Notes: generated by a model not told the origin, from the letters alone. DNA of 9,502 nt from Armatimonadota bacterium (GCA_023423495.1 JAFAFM010000013.1:1-9502), one strand, 5' to 3'; shown: positions 1 to 5,719, counted from the stretch's first letter. Numbers and translations: made by a program.

Positions 1-217
1 CGGCGGCGGCCTCGTCCCACTCACACGTGTCTTTGAAGGCTCCGGCCTGGGCGGGGCTGGCTTCGCCCGCGCTGGTCTTAAAGAGGACGTTGTAGTCGGC
101 TTTGGAGTTAAATGGCGGATCGAGATAGATGAGGTCGACTGACTCGTAGGCTACATGCTCACGCAGAATATATAGGTTGTCGCCGTAGTAGAGCTTATTC
201 CGCCAGTCCTTGGCCAT
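1..217 (-). CDS. DNA methyltransferase (N6-adenine/N4-cytosine type), N-terminal part, cut by window edge
   Basis: Only the first 72 codons are present; the gene runs off the left edge. Reading the minus strand from the ATG at 217-215, the protein starts MAKDWRNKLYYGDNLYIL and reaches YLDPPFNSKADYNVLF near residues 31-46. DPPF is motif IV, the catalytic motif of amino-methyltransferases that transfer a methyl group from S-adenosylmethionine to adenine N6 or cytosine N4. Finding it at the N-terminus, before any SAM-binding FxGxG motif, is the beta-class order found in type III Mod subunits and many orphan site-specific methyltransferases (PF01555 family). The short Y-x-GDN element just after the start is also typical of these enzymes. 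No clear Shine-Dalgarno precedes the start. The target sequence and any partner nuclease lie outside the window, so restriction-modification versus orphan status cannot be decided. Confidence 0.87.
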   Translation of the reverse strand, partial: MAKDWRNKLYYGDNLYILREHVAYESVDLIYLDPPFNSKADYNVLFKTSAGEASPAQAGAFKDTCEWDEAAA

Positions 218-298
218 CCCAGAATATTACTGACTTTTGGTTAGCACTGCAAGATGGCAATATCGCTGAAAAATTCCCTGTGCTCAAGGGCGACTTCA

Positions 299-502
299 AT
301 GAAGATTGTAATCGGAATGGACTTTGAGGCCGTCGGCACTGTGGAAGTGAGAGACGGTGAATTCGTGTACACAGGCAATGACCAGGCGATCCGCCCGATC
401 GTGGAGTTCTACGCTGCCAAGCATACGGGGGCGCTGGATGAATTGCTAGAAGAACTCCCTAGTTTGTTGAGGGGCAGGACTTGGGCGCGCATTTCCCAGT
501 AG
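299..502 (+). CDS. small protein of unknown function (67 aa)
   Basis: I do not recognise this protein. I chose the ATG at 299 because AAGGG at 286-290 lies 8 nt upstream, a good Shine-Dalgarno distance. An in-frame ATG at 254 would add 15 residues but has no comparable site. The protein begins MKIVIGMDFEAVGTVEVRDG, which suggests two or three short beta strands with a turn at DG. A helical C-terminal half follows (VEFYAAKH, LDELLEELPSLL). There is no signal peptide or membrane segment, so it is probably cytoplasmic. It diverges from the methyltransferase with about 80 nt between the two starts, where both promoters would have to fit. It could be a small accessory gene of the methyltransferase locus, but nothing in the sequence shows that. 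The clear start site and balanced composition favour a real gene. Confidence 0.5.
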   Translation: MKIVIGMDFEAVGTVEVRDGEFVYTGNDQAIRPIVEFYAAKHTGALDELLEELPSLLRGRTWARISQ

Positions 503-540
503 GATCCAGTGCTCTTTCGAAACCAGTCAGTAAATTGCAG

Positions 541-569
541 TTGGCAAACTCCATAACTTGTTGTACATT
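541..569 (+). promoter_or_regulatory. candidate sigma70-type promoter for the first pseudopilin cluster
   Basis: TTGGCA at 541-546 (5 of 6 consensus -35 bases) is followed after exactly 17 nt by TACATT at 564-569 (4 of 6 consensus -10 bases). Transcription would start near 576, giving a leader of about 20 nt before the ATG at 597. That agrees with the strong Shine-Dalgarno at 586-594 and with 597 being the first gene. This is sequence pattern only. Confidence 0.4.
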
Positions 570-596
570 GTTTTCATGAATGCGCGGAGGAAGGTT

Positions 597-773
597 ATGC
601 CCGGGCTTCTTTTGCCTTCCATCGCTCTGATGCTTGTTATGTGCACGATCTGCATTGCAAACGATCGGGTGCTCTATTTGAGCATCGTTGGAGGGGCTGG
701 CAAAACGAAATCTACCGTGAGCGCTCAAGCAGGTCAGGATTGCGGATGCACTATCGAAGAGCCTTCACGCTAG
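597..773 (+). CDS. small exported or membrane-anchored peptide with a C-terminal CGC motif (58 aa)
   Basis: Unrecognised. GGAGGAAGG at 586-594 just ahead of the ATG at 597 is the strongest ribosome-binding site in this part of the window and decides the start; the ATG at 576 lacks one. Residues 3-21 (GLLLPSIALMLVMCTICIA) form an uninterrupted hydrophobic stretch, so the protein is either anchored by it or cleaved after about A21. What remains is a 37-residue polar tail containing a Gly-rich turn (IVGGAGKTKS) and a Cys-Gly-Cys motif at residues 49-51. The gene overlaps the following pseudopilin gene by 28 nt in another frame, which points to coupled translation. It is first in the cluster, so it probably works with the exported products after it. 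A secreted peptide, a small chaperone-like partner or a redox peptide are all possible; none is shown. Confidence 0.6.
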   Translation: MPGLLLPSIALMLVMCTICIANDRVLYLSIVGGAGKTKSTVSAQAGQDCGCTIEEPSR

Positions 774-1345
774 TCGAAGTCTGCGTGGTTGCGTCGATTT
801 TGGTGACACTCGCGGCCATTGTTTTCATTGCAACCGGTCCGATGCGAGAATCGGCCAGGCAGTCGAAATGCGCAAGTAATTTACGACAGATAAGCCTGGC
901 CCTGAACCTATACAGCCAGGATTACGGTGTTTACGAGGAATGTCCTGGCTACGAATCGCTTCCTTTAGCTCCGTTTCGTGACGCCTCGCTGCTGTACCCC
1001 TACATTAAGGCGGACGCAATTCTCTTTTGTCCCAATATTCCTCGTGCGAAAGTTACGGGTTTCAATAGTTCATACCAGTGGAATCTTTCTCCGAGGGGGG
1101 ACGAGAAAGACCCAATAGATAGAAAACTGTGGGAGCAGCAGATTACGAGAGTAAACCAACTTGGCTCGAAAGCACCCATTGTAATTTGCCACATACACGA
1201 CGAAACCTACTACCTCCCACGCGAACAACAGTTTGATCCTAAATTGGCAGGAAAGTTTGTCGTCGAGCTCCAACTTTCTGGAAGCATATTCAAGGGCCGA
1301 CGCAATTACAGTCGGAATTATTACTTTACGAAGAGGTTACGATAA
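746..1345 (+). CDS. pseudopilin-like protein with class III (prepilin) signal (199 aa)
   Basis: The N-terminus, MHYRRA followed by FTLVEVCVVASILVTLAAIV, is a type IV prepilin signal: a short basic leader, a cleavage point A6^F7, Glu at mature position 5 and a hydrophobic helix to about residue 26. A prepilin peptidase would cut before the Phe and methylate it, and the helix would pack into a pilus or type II secretion-like filament. The ATG at 746 fits because AGGA lies at 736-739. The segment RESARQSKCASNLRQISLALNLYSQDYG matches the conserved post-helix region of secreted H-X9-DG prepilin-like proteins, and a later FCPN corresponds to their W/FCPS element. The C-terminal DG motif is missing; the protein instead ends in a basic, Tyr-rich tail (RRNYSRNYYFTKRLR). 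Its start lies inside the preceding gene and its stop overlaps the next ATG (TAATG), so it is translationally coupled on both sides. Confidence 0.88.
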   Translation: MHYRRAFTLVEVCVVASILVTLAAIVFIATGPMRESARQSKCASNLRQISLALNLYSQDYGVYEECPGYESLPLAPFRDASLLYPYIKADAILFCPNIPRAKVTGFNSSYQWNLSPRGDEKDPIDRKLWEQQITRVNQLGSKAPIVICHIHDETYYLPREQQFDPKLAGKFVVELQLSGSIFKGRRNYSRNYYFTKRLR

Positions 1346-1704
1346 TGGTCAAGGTAAATGTCATTTCCGTTTTGGTGATTCTCACCGCTTTGCTCGGACT
1401 CAGCCAACTTTCATTAGGTGACCCAAGCAGCGGCTGGTACTGCGAAGAAGGACTCGAATTCCAGTGCCCTACTGGCTGCACAAAAGCTCAGACGTGGAAC
1501 CAGGCCTTCGTCTGCTGTGCTGGTGCTGAATATGGGCCCGAAGGAGCTTGGAGCTCGAAGAGATGCTGCCAATATGATTGCCTGAAATATACGTGCACTG
1601 GATCAGGATGCACGTATGTCGTTGACAAGGTTTTTCAGAACTCCGACCCGAATCACAGTTGTAATGGCTCGACAGGGGAGTGCACGGGACCACCTTACGA
1701 GTGA
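1345..1704 (+). CDS. secreted cysteine-rich protein, 12 cysteines (119 aa)
   Basis: I know no family for this protein. The ATG at 1345 shares a base with the upstream stop, and AAGAGG at 1331-1336 lies 8 nt before it. Residues 1-25 are a Sec signal peptide with a hydrophobic core (VISVLVILTALLGL) and a likely signal peptidase I site SLG^DPS. The mature part of about 94 residues holds 12 cysteines, at 33, 41, 45, 57, 58, 74, 75, 79, 84, 89, 106 and 113, including two CC pairs. An even number in an exported protein suggests up to six disulfides and a compact knot-like fold. Aromatic residues cluster between the cysteines. Its coupling to the pseudopilin suggests the two are made in step, perhaps as a filament-associated tip or cargo protein; this is inference. 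An adhesin, inhibitor or toxin-like small protein would also fit. Confidence 0.76.
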   Translation: MVKVNVISVLVILTALLGLSQLSLGDPSSGWYCEEGLEFQCPTGCTKAQTWNQAFVCCAGAEYGPEGAWSSKRCCQYDCLKYTCTGSGCTYVVDKVFQNSDPNHSCNGSTGECTGPPYE

Positions 1705-1724
1705 GTTATCGTGCGAGAGGCGCC

Positions 1725-2309
1725 ATGCCAGTAAGAAAGCCGCTGTGGCTCGCCTTGATACCTTTGGCGATCACTGGCGTACTCATCGGTCAGTGTCGTC
1801 GTGAAGATCCGTCAACTGTCGCTAAGAAAGTAACAAAGGCATTCGAAGAAAGAAACTGGAAGGCTCTATATGAAATGTCGAGCGCTCACGAAAGGAAAAT
1901 CCTTTCGTGGAATGCCAATGCATTCAATACAGTTATGGAGCATATTTCGCAACAAGGTTCCCTACCAGTCCGTCGGTTTCAAAGCGACGGACCAGCGGTG
2001 GAGTCGACCAGCGCCGTTTACCGGCTATTCTTTGAAAAATCGACTGTAAGCAAGTCGTTTGCGGTGACGCTTCGCCTTGATGTCGACAAAAAGTGGAAGT
2101 TGGATATCGGAGATTTGCCTTACCTATATATCCGCACTTTGGATGCTGATTGGGCGACGCGATTTCGCCATCTGGCTGACGGCATGTCCAAAGCGAATAT
2201 CACGCAGTTGTACTCCCAGCTCAAGAATCAGGTTCTCACTATTAAAGATGTAAACGAAGCTGCCGCAAGGGGATCGGGGGTCGCCAGTTGGCACCCGTAC
2301 CATTTTTGA
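1725..2309 (+). CDS. membrane-anchored exported protein, possibly NTF2-like/DUF4878-like (194 aa)
   Basis: The ATG at 1725 has GAGAGG at 1715-1720 and follows the Cys-rich gene by 20 nt; a GTG at 1701 that overlaps the previous stop is an alternative start without a good ribosome-binding site. Residues 5-22 (KPLWLALIPLAITGVLIG) are hydrophobic. They are followed by QC, which is not a proper lipobox because the residue before Cys24 should be Gly, Ala or Ser, so I read it as a signal anchor. The segment TVAKKVTKAFEERNWKALYEM resembles the first helix of NTF2-like lipoproteins such as DUF4878, where a helix with a 'length of exposure' pattern opens a cone-shaped fold. The strand-rich middle (AVYRLFFEK, SFAVTLRLDVDKKWKLDIGDL) also fits. 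The family call is tentative. It is the last gene of the cluster and probably sits outside the membrane beside the other products. Confidence 0.7.
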   Translation: MPVRKPLWLALIPLAITGVLIGQCRREDPSTVAKKVTKAFEERNWKALYEMSSAHERKILSWNANAFNTVMEHISQQGSLPVRRFQSDGPAVESTSAVYRLFFEKSTVSKSFAVTLRLDVDKKWKLDIGDLPYLYIRTLDADWATRFRHLADGMSKANITQLYSQLKNQVLTIKDVNEAAARGSGVASWHPYHF

Positions 2310-2804
2310 AAGAGAGTCGGCCTTCGTACATGCATGGCTCAATAAGAGTTTCGTAGCCTTAAGAACTCTGCTTGATCTATCTGCGCCGTTCCTCCGTGCA
2401 TGATCGGGCATCTGCTCCCCTCGGAAGTCCCAGGCACCTTTGTATGCCGAGAACCAACCTTCTCCGGGAATATAGGCAAACGGTACGTTTTCGGCATCCC
2501 AGAAAGTGGTGCCCGGTGGGAATTGTGTCGGCATCTTCTTAAGGGGCGGCCTCATGACTCCATTAACTGGGCTTGGCCCGGCCGGGTTTGGAGTGCGTGT
2601 CATGCGACCAATCCGGCCGGTTTCAGCGGTTCGGAAGCAAATTGCTTCCACCATTAAAGTTACCGCAGAGAATTCCAACGAACGTTTCTTTTTGCCGTAC
2701 ACTTTCAAAAAAATCCATCAACAACTGAATCCATTCGGCTGGCGGAACGATTAAGCATACGTATGCATCGGAGAGGCCCCAATGAGGGTCGACCGGGTGG
2801 CTTT
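2310..2804. other. region of about 500 bases without a gene I can call; ambiguous small ORFs on both strands
   Basis: No reading frame here is convincing. On the plus strand, an ATG at 2554 with AAGGGG about 8 nt upstream opens a 66-codon frame ending at 2754, shortly before the terminator at 2805. Its C-terminal half (KVTAENSNERFFLPYTF) is protein-like. On the minus strand, an open frame covers 2708 down to 2124. Its middle part is aromatic-rich and protein-like (IPGEGWFSAYKGAWDFRG), but it runs 186 nt into the 3' end of the previous gene and has no ribosome-binding site at its ATGs. GC at third positions does not separate them. The region may hold a decayed gene, one small gene or a long 3' untranslated region. 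Confidence 0.5.
2755..2766. repeat. perfect 12-bp palindrome GCATACGTATGC
   Basis: The sequence GCATACGTATGC reads identically on both strands and has no spacer. It sits immediately after the plus-strand stop at 2754 and upstream of the hairpin at 2805. It may be a protein-binding site; the sequence gives no further support. Confidence 0.35.
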
Positions 2805-2842
2805 ACCCTCCGCTTCTTTTATTCAGCGGAGGGTCCTTTTTT
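2805..2842 (+). terminator. intrinsic terminator (10-bp stem, T-tract)
   Basis: ACCCTCCGCT at 2805-2814 pairs perfectly with AGCGGAGGGT at 2825-2834 around a 10-nt loop, and CC plus six T follow. This is a strong plus-strand terminator. It could end the first pseudopilin cluster, but it lies only 15 nt before the ATG of the lipoprotein gene at 2858. GAGGGT at 2784-2789 can pair with ACCCTC at 2805-2810 and would break the terminator stem, so an attenuator is possible. Confidence 0.82.
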
Positions 2843-2857
2843 CGCCACAATTGACGA

Positions 2858-3169
2858 ATGCTCGTTCGATGGCACTTTGTTCTATGCTCCGTGGCCGTTG
2901 TCCTCGTCGGCTGCTCGCCAGAGCCCGAGCCGATACTGAACGAGGTTCAATTGGACCAGGTCATCAAACAATTGCAGACCGATCAAGTAAGGGTGAGGGC
3001 GCGGATGGAACTCGCCGAGCGGTCGCAGAACACCAAAGAGGTCCGGGACCTCGCAGAAAAGCTGACTGACCTCGACTACTCAATTGCGGCAACAATAGCG
3101 ACGGTTCGGGCGACCTTAAACAAAGAGAAGGCCGAGCCAATCGTCCCCCGACGAAAAGTCCTAGAGTAA
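2858..3169 (+). CDS. small coiled-coil lipoprotein (103 aa)
   Basis: MLVRWHFVLCSVAVVLVGCS is a lipoprotein signal peptide with lipobox L16-V17-G18-C19. Signal peptidase II would cut before Cys19, which becomes lipid-modified; Ser at +2 suggests the outer membrane in an Escherichia-like sorting scheme. After a Pro/Glu spacer (SPEPEP), residues 28-90 are almost entirely charged helix, probably a coiled coil. The helix matches the protein encoded at 4044-4325: aligning VQLDQVIKQL with NELQQAIDLV and continuing without gaps gives 16 identities in 51 positions. No Shine-Dalgarno precedes the ATG, and an in-frame stop lies just upstream at 2852-2854, so the start is firm only as the first possible ATG. 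CACAAT at 2846-2851 could be a -10 element for a leaderless message. The gene lies 79 nt upstream of the second pseudopilin gene and is probably co-transcribed with it. Function unknown. Confidence 0.76.
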   Translation: MLVRWHFVLCSVAVVLVGCSPEPEPILNEVQLDQVIKQLQTDQVRVRARMELAERSQNTKEVRDLAEKLTDLDYSIAATIATVRATLNKEKAEPIVPRRKVLE

Positions 3170-3248
3170 AGGGCCGATTACAACATTAGGCGTCAGAGGT
3201 TCCAGCATCATCAAGTCCAATTCAGAATTGCAAAGCCTACGTGGGCAA

Positions 3249-3860
3249 ATGTTTAGCGACAAAGAAGGTGCGTCCGTAAAGAGGGCTTGGACTCTTGTCG
3301 AGCTCCTCGTCGTTAGCGCCATTGTTTGTGTGCTAGCGGGGATTCTTACCTCGGTGTTCATGGTGGCTCGAGCTTCGGCACGGGCCACCAATTGCATGGC
3401 GAACCTCGTGAACATCGATAGAGCCTTCAAGCTATACCAAGGGGATTACGATGGCAGATTTCCGCCGCATCCTTGGCTTGAAGTCCACGGGATGACCCCA
3501 AGGCGGCAAGAGTTTATTGAGTCTTTGGCCGCCTACAAAATCAAGGACCTCGTTTGGTGCCCATCCGATTCCCACGAGCAAAGCGGTTTCATCGGTGAGT
3601 GGCATGACTTCATGCATTCCAGCTATGTGCTGACAGATATCAACCTGGCCATGCTATCCAAGAAGGAAAGCAACGACTTCGTTCATCTCAGCGCAGATTG
3701 GGTGGCTGCTCCGGCCACCACGGTTCAGTCGCTTGATCAGACTTGGATCGTCAAGAATGAAGAGGATGGTACGCGCAGCCGTCACTCAGCACACGGAAAG
3801 AAGGTGAACGCCATTTACGTGGATGGCCACGCGAAGGCTCTGCCAGTGGGCAAACCGTAA
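3249..3860 (+). CDS. pseudopilin-like protein with H-X9-DG C-terminus (203 aa)
   Basis: The start region MFSDKEGASVKRA precedes WTLVELLVVSAIVCVLAGIL: a class III signal with predicted cleavage A13^W14, Glu at mature position 5 and a hydrophobic helix. Trp instead of the usual Phe at mature position 1 is unusual. After the helix come RASARATNCMANLVNIDRAFKLYQGDYDGRFPP and WCPSD, the standard core of secreted prepilin-like proteins of Planctomycetes and Armatimonadota. The C-terminus has His182, nine residues, then Asp192-Gly193 and HAKALPVG, the H-X9-DG signature. I chose the ATG at 3249; a TTG at 3228 in the same frame would lengthen the leader by seven residues, and neither has a strong ribosome-binding site. 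It sits between two related coiled-coil proteins (2858 and 4044), which suggests it acts with them at the envelope. Confidence 0.9.
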   Translation: MFSDKEGASVKRAWTLVELLVVSAIVCVLAGILTSVFMVARASARATNCMANLVNIDRAFKLYQGDYDGRFPPHPWLEVHGMTPRRQEFIESLAAYKIKDLVWCPSDSHEQSGFIGEWHDFMHSSYVLTDINLAMLSKKESNDFVHLSADWVAAPATTVQSLDQTWIVKNEEDGTRSRHSAHGKKVNAIYVDGHAKALPVGKP

Positions 3861-4043
3861 TTGACAGCAACGGCGTGCTGGACATTGCGTCTGCAGGCTA
3901 CGGCCGTCGGGCGAGGGCTTTGCTGCCAGCGGTGACTTCTGCACCATACAGCAGGCCGGGTGGTTTGGCTCCTCGTACCAAATGAGGCACCGTGCGCCAC
4001 TTCCTACATATTCTCCTAACTAATTAATGTAACATGGCTGTAA

Positions 4044-4325
4044 GTGCCGATCCGTGATGCCATCATCGGAATTCTGCTTATCGTCCTTATCGGAATAGGA
4101 GGGTTATATGTGCTGAATTCCAGGGCCGCCACGAGCGCAAACGAGCTGCAACAAGCCATCGACCTCGTGAAGAACGATCGGGAGCAGGTGAGGATCAGCC
4201 TGGAAAAGATTTCGCGCACTCAGGAATCTGAGGAAACCCGCATCCTCGATGCCGCCTTCTCTGACCTGGAATTGTCGCTGGACCACCTGATCGAGTCTGC
4301 CGAGAACGTGGCGAAAAAGAAGTAA
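4044..4325 (+). CDS. membrane-anchored coiled-coil protein, paralogue of the 2858 lipoprotein (93 aa)
   Basis: The product is MPIRDAIIGILLIVLIGIGG followed by LYVLNSRAATS and a long charged helix from about residue 31 to the end. Residues 5-24 form one transmembrane helix, so the helix would project into the periplasm from an inner-membrane anchor. The helical part aligns without gaps to the 2858 lipoprotein (16 of 51 identical, including shared VR, R-Q, R-L and DL positions), so the two are probably duplicates that kept different anchors. The start is GTG at 4044, directly after an in-frame TAA, and lacks a good Shine-Dalgarno, so the exact N-terminus is uncertain. The gene lies 183 nt after the pseudopilin gene, and no terminator is visible between them. 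Function unknown; a structural pair bridging two membranes around the pseudopilin is one inference. Confidence 0.68.
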   Translation: MPIRDAIIGILLIVLIGIGGLYVLNSRAATSANELQQAIDLVKNDREQVRISLEKISRTQESEETRILDAAFSDLELSLDHLIESAENVAKKK

Positions 4326-4392
4326 GCGATGGGCTTATTCCAAGTCAAATTGCAATGCCTACTTCGGCAAAGTTTCTAAACTGGTACGAGCC

Positions 4393-4830
4393 ATGGAGCT
4401 AAGTTTCCGTCAAGCTACGCTCGACGACGTGGAGTCGACCTTCGCAATCAAGAAAGCGGCATTCCGACCCTATGTGGAACTCGTCTACGGGTGGGATGAG
4501 GATGATCAGTGGCAAAGGCACAAAGCGGAGTTCTCGTGCGAGACTGTCCGCCTCATTTTGCGTGACGGTAAGGACGTCGGCTATGTGCTGGTGCGAAGGC
4601 TGGCCGACGCGCTTTACTTGAGTCAGATCTTCATATTGCCTGCCCACCAAGGGCAAGGGATCGGCGTGAAGTGCATGGGATTGATCCAAGAAGAGGCACG
4701 CCTTCAGGGACTACCCCTACGACTCCAGGTGTTCAAAGCGAACCCACGAGCTCAGGCTTTCTACACTCGCCTGGGCTTTCAACCGGTCAGCGAAAGCGCG
4801 ACACATGTCCAGTTTTCGTCCAGCCCCTAA
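4393..4830 (+). CDS. GNAT family N-acetyltransferase (145 aa)
   Basis: A complete GNAT fold is readable. MELSFRQATLDDVESTFAIKKAAF is the first strand and helix, and YLSQIFILPAHQGQGIGVKCMGLIQEEA is motif A, with the acetyl-CoA pyrophosphate-binding signature Q-x-x-G-x-G/A as QGQGIG at residues 86-91. LRLQVFKANPRAQAFYTRLGF is motif B, with Asn117, Ala120, Phe-Tyr 123-124 and the LGF at 127-129. The length matches single-domain family members. The enzyme would transfer an acetyl group from acetyl-CoA to an amine in the cytoplasm; the substrate cannot be read from the sequence. The start ATG at 4393 agrees with the family N-terminus although its ribosome-binding site is weak. It follows the second pseudopilin cluster by 67 nt and is convergent with the PEP-CTERM gene. 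A functional link to the cluster is not evident. Confidence 0.94.
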   Translation: MELSFRQATLDDVESTFAIKKAAFRPYVELVYGWDEDDQWQRHKAEFSCETVRLILRDGKDVGYVLVRRLADALYLSQIFILPAHQGQGIGVKCMGLIQEEARLQGLPLRLQVFKANPRAQAFYTRLGFQPVSESATHVQFSSSP

Positions 4831-4857
4831 ATCCCGGTCGGCCCTACCAATCCAAAC

Positions 4858-4887
4858 AAAAAAGCCCTTCCCCATGCGAGGAAGGGC
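4858..4887 (-). terminator. intrinsic terminator of the PEP-CTERM gene
   Basis: On the minus strand GCCCTTCC pairs with GGAAGGGC (plus-strand positions 4880-4887 and 4864-4871) across an 8-nt loop and is followed by six T (4863-4858). It lies 15 nt past the stop of the PEP-CTERM gene. On the plus strand the hairpin is followed only by AATTTATT, so it may weakly stop the convergent acetyltransferase transcript too. Confidence 0.88.
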
Positions 4888-4901
4888 AATTTATTGGCGA
4901 A

Positions 4902-5540
4902 TCAAACTTTGCGGGCTTTCTTGCGTCGCATATAGGCGAGGCCGAGGGCGCAGCAGGCCACACCAATCGTTCCGGGCTCCGGCACCACCTCTTCCGGTGG
5001 GATCTCCGTGGTGGAACCGCCAATGCGAACTTGGCGGATGTCGGAGATATCAACCGTGCTGGTGAACGTGGTGTTCACAATGAACTGATCGTTGGTGGAC
5101 CAGATTCGGAAGAAGTTCTCACCGTTCGGGTCCAGGTCAAACGTTGCCACTAGATTCGAACCGACTCGCTGATCGATGTCGAAGGTGACCGTGCCAAAGT
5201 CCAAGGCGTTAATGTTCAGGATCAGGGAGGTGTACCCTGCGTCCGGATCATTGTCGAGGAAGATGGACATGTTGTCGAAGGCGCCATCGACCGCTTCGAT
5301 GCGGGCTTGGCCGCCAGATGGGGTCGTGAGGGTCTCGTCGCTCAAAAAGTCGACGATAAATCCTGTTTGGTTTGTAATTCCTTCAACTGGGTTCCCCGTT
5401 CCGACCAGGCCGGGTTCATTAAAGAGGATGTTCTCATCCCCCTCGAAATTGCCCGGACCCGCTTCGATGAACAGGTCCGCATTGGCAAACACGGCCGCCG
5501 CAGCAAGGGTCCCAATTGCAAAGCATTTATAAAAACGCAT
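4902..5540 (-). CDS. PEP-CTERM sorting-domain surface protein (212 aa)
   Basis: GGAGAGAAG at 5551-5543 places the start at the ATG 5540-5538, although the frame is open further upstream. MRFYKCFAIGTLAAAAVFANA is a Sec signal peptide with likely cleavage after Ala21. The mature body is acidic and Asn/Thr/Phe-rich, with DIDQRVGSNLVATFDLDPNG-like beta strands, as in many secreted beta-sandwich proteins of this class; no enzyme motif is seen. The C-terminus has the tripartite PEP-CTERM signal: PEP at 187-189 (VVPEPGT), a hydrophobic helix (IGVACCALGLAYM) and a basic end (RRKKARKV). Such proteins are cut by an exosortase, which must be encoded elsewhere, and are transferred to the surface or extracellular matrix. 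Two adjacent cysteines inside the C-terminal helix are unusual. The gene is alone on its strand here and ends at the terminator at 4858-4887. Confidence 0.93.
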   Translation of the reverse strand: MRFYKCFAIGTLAAAAVFANADLFIEAGPGNFEGDENILFNEPGLVGTGNPVEGITNQTGFIVDFLSDETLTTPSGGQARIEAVDGAFDNMSIFLDNDPDAGYTSLILNINALDFGTVTFDIDQRVGSNLVATFDLDPNGENFFRIWSTNDQFIVNTTFTSTVDISDIRQVRIGGSTTEIPPEEVVPEPGTIGVACCALGLAYMRRKKARKV

Positions 5541-5719
5541 GACTTCTCTCCAATAAACAAAGCAGCTGAGTTGCTCTCCACAATTCGGCTTGTATAAGTG
5601 TAAGAAGCCAGGGCCTGTCGGACCCGTAAGAACGCTGGGGAGGTTCATAAAAAAAGTGTAAGTACTGGATTCCGTAACCGGTTAAGGGACACCCATCAAA
5701 TACTGGTATCGAAAGCTGA

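Noticed and set aside
459..728. Open frame of 89 codons on the minus strand
   Set aside because: It lies opposite the 3' end of the 299 gene, the candidate promoter and the 597 gene; it has no ribosome-binding site, and its composition is typical of antisense frames.
641..745. Upstream extension of the pseudopilin gene by 35 codons
   Set aside because: The extension would put a long polar segment before the prepilin signal; the ATG at 746 has its own ribosome-binding site and gives a normal short leader.
1779..1799. Lipoprotein signal in the 1725 gene product
   Set aside because: The residue before Cys24 is Gln, which signal peptidase II does not normally accept, so I treat the helix as an anchor.
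2782..3069. 95-codon plus-strand frame with a good ribosome-binding site, as a real gene
   Set aside because: The translation is extremely Arg-rich and it overlaps the lipoprotein gene, which has a clear lipobox. I keep its start only as a possible leader peptide.
4671..5153. 160-codon plus-strand frame
   Set aside because: It is antisense to the C-terminal half of the PEP-CTERM gene, overlaps the acetyltransferase end and runs through the terminator at 4858-4887.
5541..5648. Upstream extension of the PEP-CTERM gene by 36 codons
   Set aside because: It would bury the signal peptide; the ATG at 5540 has GGAGAGAAG directly upstream.
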